Below the pieces are notes generated by a model, which saw only the letters and a program-made list of their open reading frames with translations, was not told the origin of the DNA and searched no databases. The position numbers and the translations under genes are program-made. A stretch of DNA of 64,000 bases from an uncultured Prevotella sp. (GTDB lineage: Bacteria > Bacteroidota > Bacteroidia > Bacteroidales > Bacteroidaceae), in assembly GCA_944320305.1 (NCBI GenBank), contig CALUGW010000001.1:124001-188000 (forward strand), written 5' to 3'. Positions 16,660-26,045 of the stretch are shown one piece after another; positions within the stretch are counted from its first letter, which is position 1, and the number at the start of each line of letters is the position of its first letter.

Positions 16660-19600
16660 TTAGACACATTCTTTGAGATTGTCTATAAACAGGAGCATAC
16701 GGTTGCGCACGTTCACATCGCTGACGCCGCTGTCGAAGTCGAGAGAGAGTATGTTGAGCTCCGGATAGAGCTTCTTTATGCGCTTCTCCACACCTTTTGA
16801 CACAATGTGGTTTGCTATGCAGCCGAAAGGCTGGAGGCTGACAACGTGGGTGACCCCATGCCGTGCCATTGAGACAATCTCTCCGGGCAGCAGCCATCCC
16901 TCGCCGAACTGCGCGCAGAGTGACACCACCTGGCGTGCTCCTTCTGCCTCTGCAAAGATGTCTGCAAACGGAGTGAAGTGTCTGAAGCGGCTTCCGGTCT
17001 TGTTGACGCGGGCAATCTGCTTGCTGACTTTTGCGTAGGCCCACTTCATCACCACTGGCGGAACATTGTTGCGTGCCAGGCCGTTGGCCTTGTTCACGCT
17101 GCTGTTGACGAAAGCCTGCATGAAGAAGTCGGTTAGCAGCGGCGGCACCACTTCGATGCCTTGCTCCGTGAGCCAGTTTGTGATGTCTTTCTGCGCGAAC
17201 GGATTGAACTTGAGGAATATCTCGCCGACCACTCCGACACGTGCCGCACTGCGGTCTGTCACAATCAGGTCGAAGTCGTCTGCCGCTTTGGCAAGCAAGT
17301 CCATCAGTTCGTCCGAGCTGTTGTGGGCTATGGCCTTGGCGGCCTCGTTGAGGTAGTGGTCGCGCAGGCGGGCGGCCGAGCCTTTCTCTTTCTCCCTCAC
17401 GGCAGAGGCATAATAGAACTTGGCTATGCTGTCGCTGTAAAGCAGCGAGGCCAGCACCACGCGGATTATCTTCATCCAGTTCATCTTGAAGCCCGGCTGT
17501 TCGTTGCGCAGTCCGGAGCCGGTGGAGAGCGATATTACCGGAACACCGGCAAAACCAGCCTCAGCCAGTGCCCGCTTTATTAGCGAGATATAGTTTGAGG
17601 CGCGGCATTGCCCCCCTGTCTGGGTCATTATCACGGCGGTGTCGTCGGGGTCGTATTGTCCCGACTTGAGCGCTTTTATGATGTCTCCGACAATGAGTGT
17701 GGCCGGATAGCAGATCTCGTTGTTGGCGTACTTCAGTCCCCAGTCGGCCGAGAGCACGTCGCTTTCAGGCAGGTTCTCCACGTCATAGCCGGCCAGCTTC
17801 ATTATCGACGGCACGAGCGGAGAAATAAACGGGGTGAAGAACGGGGCGAGAATCTTTCGCCTGCGGTCTGACTTTCGGAACACTGACGGCTGCAGGAACG
17901 TCTCCGCAGGCGTGCTGCTGGCGTCGCTTGCGGCAAATTTCAAGCTGTCAATAAGTGAGCGCACGCGCAGTCTTATGGACCCGAGGTTGCCCACATCGTC
18001 TATTTTCAGCAGCGTGAGAGTCTTTCCGTGGCACTTCAGCAGGCTGCGTATTTCGTCTGTCAGGAATGCGTCCGGGCCGCATCCGAATGAAGTCATCTGC
18101 ATGAACTGCACATTCCGGTCTTGGCGTCCGGCCCAGTCGGCAGCTTTGAGAATGCGGTTTGTATAGGCCCACTGCGACACGAAGTTCACGTTTTCGACAG
18201 TGGCTGTGTCGCATCTCACAATGTCTTCCGTTATCACGTCTGCCCCCATCGAGGCTATCATGTCCGACAGCTTGTGCTGTATCAGCGGGTCTGAGTGGTA
18301 GGGCCGGCCGGCCAGAAGGACAACAAGACGGCGTCCGCCGTTGTCGGCCAGCACTTTTCTGTTGTAGTCCGCCAGTTCGCGGCCATATGAGTCAAAGGCT
18401 TTCACCGCCTTGTTGAACGCTTTCTTTATGACCGTGTGGCTCACGCCAAGCCCCGACAGATATTTCTCACACTGCCGGAACAGCATCTTCTTGTCCTTGA
18501 ACGTGACAGAGGGTGAGTCGATAGGTATTCCGTCGGACTGTACGCTCTTGATGACTTCGGCGTAGCCTGTAACAACGGGGCAGTTGAAACTGTTCTGCCC
18601 GCCTTCCAGTTTCTCAAACACAACGAACGGCATGAATATGCGGTCAACACCTTTTTCTGCCAGGTTGCGGATGTGGCTGTGTGTGAGCTTTGCCGGAAAA
18701 CAGATGTTGTCTGACATGACGAGCTTTGCGCTCTGTTCGTATGAGCTGAATGACGAGGCGTCGGAAAGCACGACTTTCATGCCGCAGCTTGTGAAGAGCG
18801 TATGCCAGAACGGGTATTCCTCGTACATGTTCAGGCTGCGCGGAATTCCGATTGTGGCCAGCGGTGCGTTGATTTGCGTGTCGCGGTCGAACAATCTCGT
18901 AAGTTTGAAGCAGTAGGCGTTAGTGCCTTGTTCCACATTTCCGCCGGTGTTGGTGAACACTTTCTCGCAGCGGTTGCCCGAATGGTAGCGGTTGCCGTTG
19001 CCGAACGTGTAGGTTGTGATCAGGCAGGAGTTCTCGCAGCCGTGGCACTGGTGCCTGCGTGTGGTGTAGTCCGAATGTCCGAGCAGGTCGGCCAGCGGCA
19101 CGCATTCAGACTGTTGCAGCCTGGCGTACAGTGCGCAGCCTATGGCTCCCATAAGCTCCGGGCGGCTGCTGCGGAACACATTCTTTCCAGTCAGCTTCTC
19201 AAAAGCTCTCACCACAGAGTCGTTGCGCATGGTTCCGCCCTGTACCACAATGTGGTCTCCAAGTTCCTCCGGCCCCTTCAGCCGCAGCACTTTGTAGAGG
19301 CAGTTCTTCACCACTGAGTATGACAGGCCGGCGGCAATGTCGTTCACGGTGGCGCCTTCGCGCAGAGCCTGCTTCACTTTGGAGTTCATGAACACCGTGC
19401 AGCGTGTGCCGAGGTCATAAGGTGACGTGGCCCGGCAGGCGGCCGAGGCGAAGTCGCTTACGCTGAATCCCAGTGATTTGGCGAAAGTCTCGATGAAAGA
19501 GCCGCAGCCCGAAGAGCAGGCCTCGTTTATTTCCATGCGGTTTATCACTCCGTCAGTGACGAATATGGCTTTCATGTCCTGTCCGCCGATGTCGAGTATG

Positions 19601-20859
19601 AACGAGACCTTGTCGGTGATGTGCCTTGCCGCCATATAGTGGGCCATGGTTTCAATGATGCCGTGGTCCAGGCGGAAGGACGCTTTGAGCAGATCCTCGC
19701 CGTAGCCGGTAGAGCAGCTGCCCTTGACAATGATTTCAGTTCCGGCCATTCTGCCTTTGTCAAGAAGTTGTTCCAGACCTTTCCGAGCTGTGGCAATTGG
19801 ATTTCCATCGTTGTTGTGGTAAAAGTCAAATACCATTTCACCACGGCTGTTAAGTGCTACGATCTTTGTCGTCGTCGATCCGGAGTCAATACCAATGGCC
19901 ACCTCCTCGCGTCCGGCTTTTAATGGGGCTTCGATTGTCTCATGGCTTGCCATGCGCGATGCCCATTTCTCATAGTCTGCACTGTCTGCGAATATCGGTT
20001 CGAGTCCATTGGCCGACGTGCTGTTTGCCGCAAGACGCTCTTTGACGAGCTGTGCAATGGTGGATAGTTTGGCGACTTGCGAGCGGTCTGCCATCAGTGC
20101 CGCGCCCATGGCAGGCATCAGGTGGCTGTTTTCCGGCACGACAACATCAGTGTCTTTCAGTTTGAGATAGTCAATAAAGGCATGGCGGAGGGCGGGCAAG
20201 AACGTTAGCGGACCGCCGCAGAAGAGCACGGGTGCCTCAATGTCGCATCCGTGGGCCAGCGTCACAACAACTTGTACGGCCACGGCATGGAACACCGACG
20301 CCGCAATGTCCTCTTTGCAGACGTTCTTTGCAATAAGGTTCTGTATGTCTGTTTTGCTGAACACACCGCAGCGCGATGCTATTGTGTAGACATTTTCTGC
20401 AGCGTTCGCCAGATTGTTCAGTTCTGCGGTCTCCACTCCGAGCAGTATTGCCATCTGGTCAATGAATGCCCCGGTGCCGCCGGCACAGTTGCTGTTCATG
20501 CGCAGATCGGTCGCTCTGCCGTTCTTGATGAACACTATTTTTGCATCCTCGCCGCCAATGTCAATCATCGACTTGATTTCAGGGTTTGACTCCCTTGCCG
20601 CCCGTGTGGCTGCGACGACCTCCTGGACGAAAGGCAGCGAGCACCTTTCTGATATTCCCATTCCGACAGACCCGGTGATGCTTACTGCGACAGCCTGGTC
20701 TCCGAAGCGTTCTGTGAGCTTCTCGAGAAAAGTCAGGAGTATTTCGCGAGCCTTGGCATTATGACGTTCATAAGAAGAGAAGAGCGTCTTGCCGTTTTCA
20801 TCCAGGGCAACAATCTTGGCAGTGGTAGAGCCAATGTCAATGCCCACTCTTATTGTCAT
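16660..20859 (-). CDS. 2-hydroxyacyl-CoA dehydratase activase, double-length fusion
   Basis: 1399 residues. Two ASKHA ATPase domains of the BadF/BadG/HgdC type come first: GIDIGSTTAKIVAL at residue 6 and GIDSGSTTTKIVAL near 322, each followed by a Cys-containing loop (NSNCAGGTGAF; NEACSSGCGSF) that would hold the shared [4Fe-4S] cluster. Next is a Cys-rich stretch (HQCHGCENSCLI and GNRCEK, near 610-650), then DUF2229-like and HgdB-like regions to the C terminus. Such proteins use ATP to drive low-potential electron transfer to 2-hydroxyacyl-CoA dehydratases or related reductases. No separate dehydratase subunits lie nearby. Co-transcribed with the TetR gene. Family is certain, substrate unknown. 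Confidence 0.88.
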   Translation of the reverse strand: MTIRVGIDIGSTTAKIVALDENGKTLFSSYERHNAKAREILLTFLEKLTERFGDQAVAVSITGSVGMGISERCSLPFVQEVVAATRAARESNPEIKSMIDIGGEDAKIVFIKNGRATDLRMNSNCAGGTGAFIDQMAILLGVETAELNNLANAAENVYTIASRCGVFSKTDIQNLIAKNVCKEDIAASVFHAVAVQVVVTLAHGCDIEAPVLFCGGPLTFLPALRHAFIDYLKLKDTDVVVPENSHLMPAMGAALMADRSQVAKLSTIAQLVKERLAANSTSANGLEPIFADSADYEKWASRMASHETIEAPLKAGREEVAIGIDSGSTTTKIVALNSRGEMVFDFYHNNDGNPIATARKGLEQLLDKGRMAGTEIIVKGSCSTGYGEDLLKASFRLDHGIIETMAHYMAARHITDKVSFILDIGGQDMKAIFVTDGVINRMEINEACSSGCGSFIETFAKSLGFSVSDFASAACRATSPYDLGTRCTVFMNSKVKQALREGATVNDIAAGLSYSVVKNCLYKVLRLKGPEELGDHIVVQGGTMRNDSVVRAFEKLTGKNVFRSSRPELMGAIGCALYARLQQSECVPLADLLGHSDYTTRRHQCHGCENSCLITTYTFGNGNRYHSGNRCEKVFTNTGGNVEQGTNAYCFKLTRLFDRDTQINAPLATIGIPRSLNMYEEYPFWHTLFTSCGMKVVLSDASSFSSYEQSAKLVMSDNICFPAKLTHSHIRNLAEKGVDRIFMPFVVFEKLEGGQNSFNCPVVTGYAEVIKSVQSDGIPIDSPSVTFKDKKMLFRQCEKYLSGLGVSHTVIKKAFNKAVKAFDSYGRELADYNRKVLADNGGRRLVVLLAGRPYHSDPLIQHKLSDMIASMGADVITEDIVRCDTATVENVNFVSQWAYTNRILKAADWAGRQDRNVQFMQMTSFGCGPDAFLTDEIRSLLKCHGKTLTLLKIDDVGNLGSIRLRVRSLIDSLKFAASDASSTPAETFLQPSVFRKSDRRRKILAPFFTPFISPLVPSIMKLAGYDVENLPESDVLSADWGLKYANNEICYPATLIVGDIIKALKSGQYDPDDTAVIMTQTGGQCRASNYISLIKRALAEAGFAGVPVISLSTGSGLRNEQPGFKMNWMKIIRVVLASLLYSDSIAKFYYASAVREKEKGSAARLRDHYLNEAAKAIAHNSSDELMDLLAKAADDFDLIVTDRSAARVGVVGEIFLKFNPFAQKDITNWLTEQGIEVVPPLLTDFFMQAFVNSSVNKANGLARNNVPPVVMKWAYAKVSKQIARVNKTGSRFRHFTPFADIFAEAEGARQVVSLCAQFGEGWLLPGEIVSMARHGVTHVVSLQPFGCIANHIVSKGVEKRIKKLYPELNILSLDFDSGVSDVNVRNRMLLFIDNLKECV

Positions 20860-20899
20860 GTTATTGCGTTGATTATATGTTTGACACCATTGTCAGACA

Positions 20900-20930
20900 C
20901 AAAAGTAAGCAAAATGGGCCGAAAAAGCAA
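20900..20930 (-). promoter_or_regulatory. Promoter of the activase-tetR operon
   Basis: Minus strand TTG (20930-20928), 20 bases, TACTTTTG (20907-20900). The ATG is 41 bases downstream. Confidence 0.65.
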
Positions 20931-20975
20931 TCATGCAGAAGTTAAATGACCGGTTGTTAACTAATTTTAGCAATG

Positions 20976-21015
20976 CAAAACTCGGCCGGATTGGGTCATA
21001 GAACCATCCGGCCGA
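20976..21015 (-). terminator. Terminator of the wza-wzc operon
   Basis: Perfect 10-bp stem TCGGCCGGAT (20982-20991 with 21006-21015) and 14-base loop. On the minus strand GTTTTGC follows. It is 45 bases after the wzc stop. Confidence 0.75.
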
Positions 21016-21060
21016 TACGTATATTCAGTTAATAAGCAGCCTCATAAGTGGCGTGATGTG

Positions 21061-23466
21061 CTATTGGAATGCCTGTCCGTATGCTTGATGCCCGTCGTTA
21101 TGTCCGTTTCTTAGGAGCACTCCGTTGACCACGAGCGACATATTCTTGAGTCTTGATGACAGATAAATGCGTTCGATATCTGTTGTTGCGGCGCGCTGTG
21201 TGAGTCCTGCGCGCACTACAAACACAGTGTTGTCTGCGCAGGTTGAGATAAGCGATGTGTCTGCAAACTTGTTGACAGGTGGGCAATCAACAAGTATGTA
21301 GTCGTAAAGCTGTTTCATTTCTTCGAAGAGCTTTGTCAGTCTGTCGTCGGAAAGCAGTTCTGACGGATTCTGTGGAATGTTTCCAGCGGGGAGGATGTCA
21401 AGTCCGCCGCATTTGGGGTAATGGTGTGTCAGTTCTGCGGCAGAGTCTGTTGTGCCTCCAAGATAGCTGCTGAGTCCTTTGTGCGGCTTGCCTACAAAGC
21501 TCGAAAGCGATGCTTTTCTGAGGTCGCCGTCTATAACAAGAACCCGGCGGCCCTGCAATGCCATGCACAGGCCCATGTTCATTGTTAGGAATGTTTTGCC
21601 CACACCAGAGTCGAGCGATGTGAACATTGTTACGCTGCATGACTTTGTGTGAGAATACATAAACCCGAAATTGGTGCGCAGGATGCGGAATGCCTCGTTG
21701 GCGGCGTCATGGTTTCCTGCCTCGACAACCACGCTGCAGTCTTTTGTTCCGCTGTCGTTCACGCCGAGAGTCGCCCGCAGCTGCCACATTCCGCTGTTCT
21801 CATTGCCGGCATAAGGTATCTCTCCGAGCAGTGGCATTGTCACGTTCCCCTCAATGTCCTTGCGGTTGCGTATGGTAGTGTTGCAGGCTTCGAGCAGATA
21901 AATAACCCCGGTTGGCAGTGCCAGTCCGGCCACAAGACCGATGAGCAGGATTATCGGTGTCCGTGGGGAGATAGGCTTGTTGCTGCCTGTCGGCGATTTT
22001 ATCACCTGTGTGTTGTTCGCGGTGAAAGATCTGGCAAGGTCGTTTTCCTCCCGCTTTTGCAGCAGAAACAGATACAGCGCTTCCTTTACTTTCTGCTGGC
22101 GCTCCACTGAGAGCAGGAATTTCTCTTGGGTAGGGTTGGCGGAAATGTTGGTGTTTGTTTTCTGTTCATCGTTTTGCAGGTGGCTGATGCGTGTCGACAG
22201 CGACATTATCATGTTGTCCATCGAGTAAATGATGGCGCGCCTTATCTGTGCGAGCGATTTGTCCATGTCGGCGACAAGCGGGTTTTGCTTGCTGCTGTTG
22301 GTGATTATTTTGTTGCGTTCAAGCTGAAGGTCGTTGAAGGTTCTTATCTGCTCGTCTATCTTGTCGTTGTCAAGTCCGAGGTCAACAGGTATCAGCTGGT
22401 TGGTGTTTGCCTTGTCAACGATGTAGCCTCTGATGTATTTTGCCACCGAAAGCCTTGTGTTGAGGTCAAGCAGTATGGCCGAGTTCTTGTCTGCTCGTTC
22501 CATAGACAGGGTGTAGGCCATCTCCACGTCGGGCACAAGGTTCTTGCTCTTGTAGTTCGCAATGTCAGTGTCTACGAGCCCCAGCTCGCGTTCTATCTTG
22601 GCGAGTCGCTCGTCTATGAATTTTGATGTGCTGTCGGAAACCCTGCTTCTGTTCTTCACCCACACGTCATTATAAATGTCAATTACAGCGCTGAGAATGT
22701 CTTCGGCACGCTTTGTAGACACATCGGTGTAGCTGAGGTTTAGTATTGTTGAGTTTTTTCCGGCCTGTTCAACTGTCAGCCCGTGGAGAAAGTGCCCGGT
22801 GGCCGAGTTCAGGTCGCTTTTGCGCACGTTGATGTGTCTGTTCTTTTGGGCGTCATCAAAATATTTGGTCGGCTTGATGCTCACAATGCCAATGGGCGTG
22901 TGGACCGTTTGCCCCACGTGGCACGTTAGCGGTTCTGAGTCTGCCGCGTCTCCGTTTTTTGTGAAGCCCGACATCTCCACATTGCCATTGTCAAGCAGTT
23001 TGAGGCTTATGGATGCTGTCTCGTCGTATTCCACGTCGTGGAATTCCACAGTCACAGGCAGGCTGTGGCCGTAGAGAGTGGCGTCGTAAAACGTTCCCGG
23101 GCTGGTGTAGGTCACGTCGATGCCAAGCTTCTTCACCACCTCGGTCATAACGTCGGGCGACTGTATGGCCGCGATGACGTTGTTCACGTTTGATTTCTCA
23201 GAAAAAGCAAACCCCATGTCGCTTATGTCGTCGAGCAGTTTGCTGAGAGCCGAAGACTCCTGGTTGCCGTCGAGCACCATCACCGACGCCTCGCGCTTGT
23301 ATGTCGGCTGCGTCATTTTGGCGTAAAACAGTGCGATGAGCAGTGTCACAGACACTGTGGCCACATACCACCGCCAGTGGCTGAGGCAGAGTGATGCCAG
23401 ATGCCTGAAGTCGAAGCTTTCCTGCGCGTCATCGGGAATATTGTTGTTATTTCCTGTTTCGTTCAT
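21061..23466 (-). CDS. Wzc-type polysaccharide co-polymerase with tyrosine-kinase domain
   Basis: 801 residues. A Wzz-like N-terminal half has membrane helices near 31-49 and 505-525, enclosing a periplasmic coiled region. The cytoplasmic BY-kinase domain follows (about 590-801), with Walker A DSGVGKTFLT, Walker A' RVLVIDGDLRK and Walker B YDYILVDCPP. It controls chain length and export of exopolysaccharide with the Wza-type partner 32 bases upstream. The C-terminal tail, normally a cluster of several tyrosines that are autophosphorylated, here shows a single Tyr (QAYGQAFQ). Walker A also lacks the usual PGEGKS form. Start ATG at 23466. Confidence 0.92.
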   Translation of the reverse strand: MNETGNNNNIPDDAQESFDFRHLASLCLSHWRWYVATVSVTLLIALFYAKMTQPTYKREASVMVLDGNQESSALSKLLDDISDMGFAFSEKSNVNNVIAAIQSPDVMTEVVKKLGIDVTYTSPGTFYDATLYGHSLPVTVEFHDVEYDETASISLKLLDNGNVEMSGFTKNGDAADSEPLTCHVGQTVHTPIGIVSIKPTKYFDDAQKNRHINVRKSDLNSATGHFLHGLTVEQAGKNSTILNLSYTDVSTKRAEDILSAVIDIYNDVWVKNRSRVSDSTSKFIDERLAKIERELGLVDTDIANYKSKNLVPDVEMAYTLSMERADKNSAILLDLNTRLSVAKYIRGYIVDKANTNQLIPVDLGLDNDKIDEQIRTFNDLQLERNKIITNSSKQNPLVADMDKSLAQIRRAIIYSMDNMIMSLSTRISHLQNDEQKTNTNISANPTQEKFLLSVERQQKVKEALYLFLLQKREENDLARSFTANNTQVIKSPTGSNKPISPRTPIILLIGLVAGLALPTGVIYLLEACNTTIRNRKDIEGNVTMPLLGEIPYAGNENSGMWQLRATLGVNDSGTKDCSVVVEAGNHDAANEAFRILRTNFGFMYSHTKSCSVTMFTSLDSGVGKTFLTMNMGLCMALQGRRVLVIDGDLRKASLSSFVGKPHKGLSSYLGGTTDSAAELTHHYPKCGGLDILPAGNIPQNPSELLSDDRLTKLFEEMKQLYDYILVDCPPVNKFADTSLISTCADNTVFVVRAGLTQRAATTDIERIYLSSRLKNMSLVVNGVLLRNGHNDGHQAYGQAFQ

Positions 23467-23498
23467 AATTTAAAAAGCGGTAAAGGTTAAAGAAGCGG

Positions 23499-24200
23499 TC
23501 ATTTCCCACGTCCGGCGCGGTATGGTTTTACATAGATCATGTCGCCTTGCGACAGATAGTATGCCGGCGATGAGTAGAGGTTGGCGGCAGACCTGAGGTC
23601 TATTGTGTACGCCTTACGCACATTTCCCTCTTGGCGCACCACGAGTATGCAGCTGCGGTCGCCGTTGGTTGTCAGGTCTCCGGCCACGCTAAGGGCGTCG
23701 ATGATTGTGAATCTGTCGCGGTCTATCACCACACGGCCAGGCCTGCGCACCTCTCCGAGCACAGACACGCAGAGGTTTGCGAGCTCCACGTTCACCACGG
23801 CGTCTGTCAGCAGCCGCCTGTCCACAAGCTGTCGCTTGATCAGTTTGGCCACAGAGTCGCGTGAAATTCCGCCCACATGGAGCGTTCCCACCACAGGAAA
23901 GTCTATGTTGCCGTTATTGTCGAGAGTGTATTTCTGTGTGTTTGGAACCAGACTTGTCGTCTCGGCGCCTGTGTCATGGCCGGTGCCGGTGCCTGTCAGA
24001 TTGAACAGGTCTGCCAGGTTGCGGTCTCTGCTGTTCACTATTACTGTCAGTTTGTCTCCAGGCCGCAGGGCGATGTCGCGTGGAGTGGCAGTGGCAATGG
24101 CGCTGTCGGCCTGCAGGTCGCGGAAGTATGTCTGCCGCCCGCCGCCGGCGCAAGAGGCCGTCAAGGCGGCTGCCATTGTAAGAATAAAGCTGTGTTTCAT
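23499..24200 (-). CDS. Wza-type polysaccharide export lipoprotein
   Basis: 233 residues. A lipoprotein signal with Cys17 (ALTASC) is followed by a Poly_export domain (LRPGDKLTVIVNSRDRNLADLF to GNIDFPVVGTLHVGG) and one SLBB domain (VSVLGEVRRPGRVVIDRDRF). This is the outer-membrane end of the capsule/exopolysaccharide exporter, acting with the Wzc-type protein encoded next. It is shorter than E. coli Wza (379 residues), as is common in Bacteroidales, and has only one SLBB repeat. It is first in the two-gene operon with its own promoter at 24310-24280. Confidence 0.92.
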   Translation of the reverse strand: MKHSFILTMAAALTASCAGGGRQTYFRDLQADSAIATATPRDIALRPGDKLTVIVNSRDRNLADLFNLTGTGTGHDTGAETTSLVPNTQKYTLDNNGNIDFPVVGTLHVGGISRDSVAKLIKRQLVDRRLLTDAVVNVELANLCVSVLGEVRRPGRVVIDRDRFTIIDALSVAGDLTTNGDRSCILVVRQEGNVRKAYTIDLRSAANLYSSPAYYLSQGDMIYVKPYRAGRGK

Positions 24201-24279
24201 ATCGTTGCCATTTGTGAAAGATGAGCGTGCGGACTCTCATGTACGTTATCCTTGATGCCGTCCGCACAGTTTTGCAGTG

Positions 24280-24310
24280 CAAATGTAATCATTATTTCCA
24301 CCTGAGGCAA
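24280..24310 (-). promoter_or_regulatory. Promoter of the wza-wzc operon
   Basis: Minus strand TTG (24310-24308), 20 bases, TACATTTG (24287-24280), 79 bases before the ATG. Confidence 0.6.
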
Positions 24311-24377
24311 GGTTCTTCACGCTTTTTAAGACTCTTTTGCCGCAAAGTGCCATTTGGGGTTCTGTCTTGCTGTTGGC

Positions 24378-25823
24378 TCAGTATGCGTTCTTGTCTCGGA
24401 CGAACACCTGCCAGGCTGTCTTGAAAATGATGCGTATGTCGAGCCAGACGCTCCAGTTTTCGATGTACCAGATGTCGCGCCTGACGCGCCCCTCCATCTG
24501 CCACAGCTCTTTCGTCTCGCCGCGGAATCCCGTCACTTGCGACCATCCGGTAATGCCGGGCCTCACAAAGTGACGCACCATATACTTGTCGATGAGTTTG
24601 CGGTACATCTCCGTGTGGTAGAGCATGTGCGGTCTCGGGCCTACGATGCTCATGTCGCCGCGCAGCACGTTGAAGAACTGCGGCAGCTCGTCGATGTTGG
24701 TCTTGCGCATGAAGTTGCCGAAAGCGAACTTCCGCGGGTCGTGCTCTGTGGCCTGCACTCGGTCGGCGTCGCTGTTGACGTGCATCGAGCGGAACTTGTA
24801 GCAGAAGAACTCTCGGCCGTTGAGCCCGGTGCGCGCCTGCTTGAAGAATACCGGCCCGGGGCTTTGGATTTTTATTATCAGGGCGATGAGCGGCAGGAAC
24901 GGCAGCAGGCACAGCAGTATGACGGACGACAGCGCGATGTCGAAAGAGCGCTTTATGAACTTGTTAGCCGGTATCATCAGCGGCTCGCCCCAGTTGGTGA
25001 ACACTGTTGTGCCGCCTATGTTTTCCGGTTTGAGCAGATGGCCGAACGTGCGCGAGATGGCAGGAATGAAGTAGAAGTGCACCACGTGGTTGTCGCAGTA
25101 GAACATAATGCGGCGTATGCGCTCCATGTCTGACGCAGGGATGCAGCAGTACAGTTCGTCCACTGAGCCTTCGCCCTGCACTGTGGCCATCTTGTAGTCG
25201 AATTCCGCCAGCGTGCCAAGATGCCTCAGCCCGTCAGGGGCGTCCTGCAGGGTGTTGTCGGCAAAGTAGCCCTCCACGCGGTATCCGCTCGCAGGGTCGC
25301 CGACGAGGAAATCATAGATGGGCAGCATCGACTCGTCAGCACCCACAAAAACCACCTTGCGGGTGTTGCGGCCAATGCGGCGGAAGTGTTTCACCGCCCA
25401 ACGCTCGGCGAATCTGGACACAAGCAGCCCGATGTACAGCACCATGGTGGATATCGCGGTGAAGCTCAGGGCGGGGGCCGGCTTGCCGGTGGCGGGCGAC
25501 ATGATGGCCGCGAGCACACACGTGGCGACTCCCTGGAGCAGCGCGAGGTAAGTGACCTGCCTGAGCACCTGGTCTGTGGTGGAGCGGTGCTTGTGGATTA
25601 CTGTCGAGTAGAAATATTGCGCCACAACCATGCCGAGGTTGGCCACAAACAGCGGCCCGAACACATCGTGGCTGTGGGACAGCTGGCGCCACTCTCCGTC
25701 GATGTAGAACCACAGACAGAAGAGCACGTTCAGCACAATGAAGTCGAGCAGTATGACAAAATCTCTGATGAGATTGTTTGTCTTTGTGTCTTGGCGTATG
25801 TTCAGTTCGTTCATATCGGTCAT
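24378..25823 (-). CDS. Undecaprenyl-phosphate sugar-phosphate transferase (WbaP/WcaJ type)
   Basis: 481 residues from the Met at 25823 (MTDMNELN); 25814 is an equally good start. A longer frame to 25922 is ruled out by the TAATTTTG promoter box at 25869-25862 inside it. The N-terminal half has about four membrane helices and a Rossmann-like CoA_binding_3 domain (RRIGRNTRKVVFVGADES). The C-terminal catalytic bacterial sugar transferase domain carries SPGPVFFKQARTGLNGREF, YKFRSMH, NIDELPQFFNVLRGDMSIVG and VRPGITGWSQVTG. It attaches the first sugar phosphate to undecaprenyl phosphate to begin repeat-unit synthesis, and sits just upstream of the exporter genes it feeds. Confidence 0.93.
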   Translation of the reverse strand: MTDMNELNIRQDTKTNNLIRDFVILLDFIVLNVLFCLWFYIDGEWRQLSHSHDVFGPLFVANLGMVVAQYFYSTVIHKHRSTTDQVLRQVTYLALLQGVATCVLAAIMSPATGKPAPALSFTAISTMVLYIGLLVSRFAERWAVKHFRRIGRNTRKVVFVGADESMLPIYDFLVGDPASGYRVEGYFADNTLQDAPDGLRHLGTLAEFDYKMATVQGEGSVDELYCCIPASDMERIRRIMFYCDNHVVHFYFIPAISRTFGHLLKPENIGGTTVFTNWGEPLMIPANKFIKRSFDIALSSVILLCLLPFLPLIALIIKIQSPGPVFFKQARTGLNGREFFCYKFRSMHVNSDADRVQATEHDPRKFAFGNFMRKTNIDELPQFFNVLRGDMSIVGPRPHMLYHTEMYRKLIDKYMVRHFVRPGITGWSQVTGFRGETKELWQMEGRVRRDIWYIENWSVWLDIRIIFKTAWQVFVRDKNAY

Positions 25824-25861
25824 TTGCAAGAAACTGTTACTGTTAATCTTTGTCGCGCCTG

Positions 25862-25869
25862 CAAAATTA
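25862..25869 (-). promoter_or_regulatory. -7 promoter box of the sugar transferase gene
   Basis: Minus strand TAATTTTG, full match, 38 bases before the ATG at 25823. It decides against the longer 25922 start. Confidence 0.6.
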
Positions 25870-26045
25870 TGAATAAATAATGAGAAAACATAGATAACAC
25901 GCCAAAAAAGAGAGAAGCACACAAACAGATGCCGAAACTGAAGCTCCCGGCCTGCCGTCCGATTTTGATTGCCTCATGCCATAACGGATGACGGATTCTG
26001 CCGTTCGCTTCCGTGTGCCACAGGCGGCAGGATGCGTGTTGCCGC

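Noticed and set aside
25824-25922. Longer N terminus for the sugar transferase
   Set aside because: A full consensus promoter box lies within it, so it would not be transcribed.
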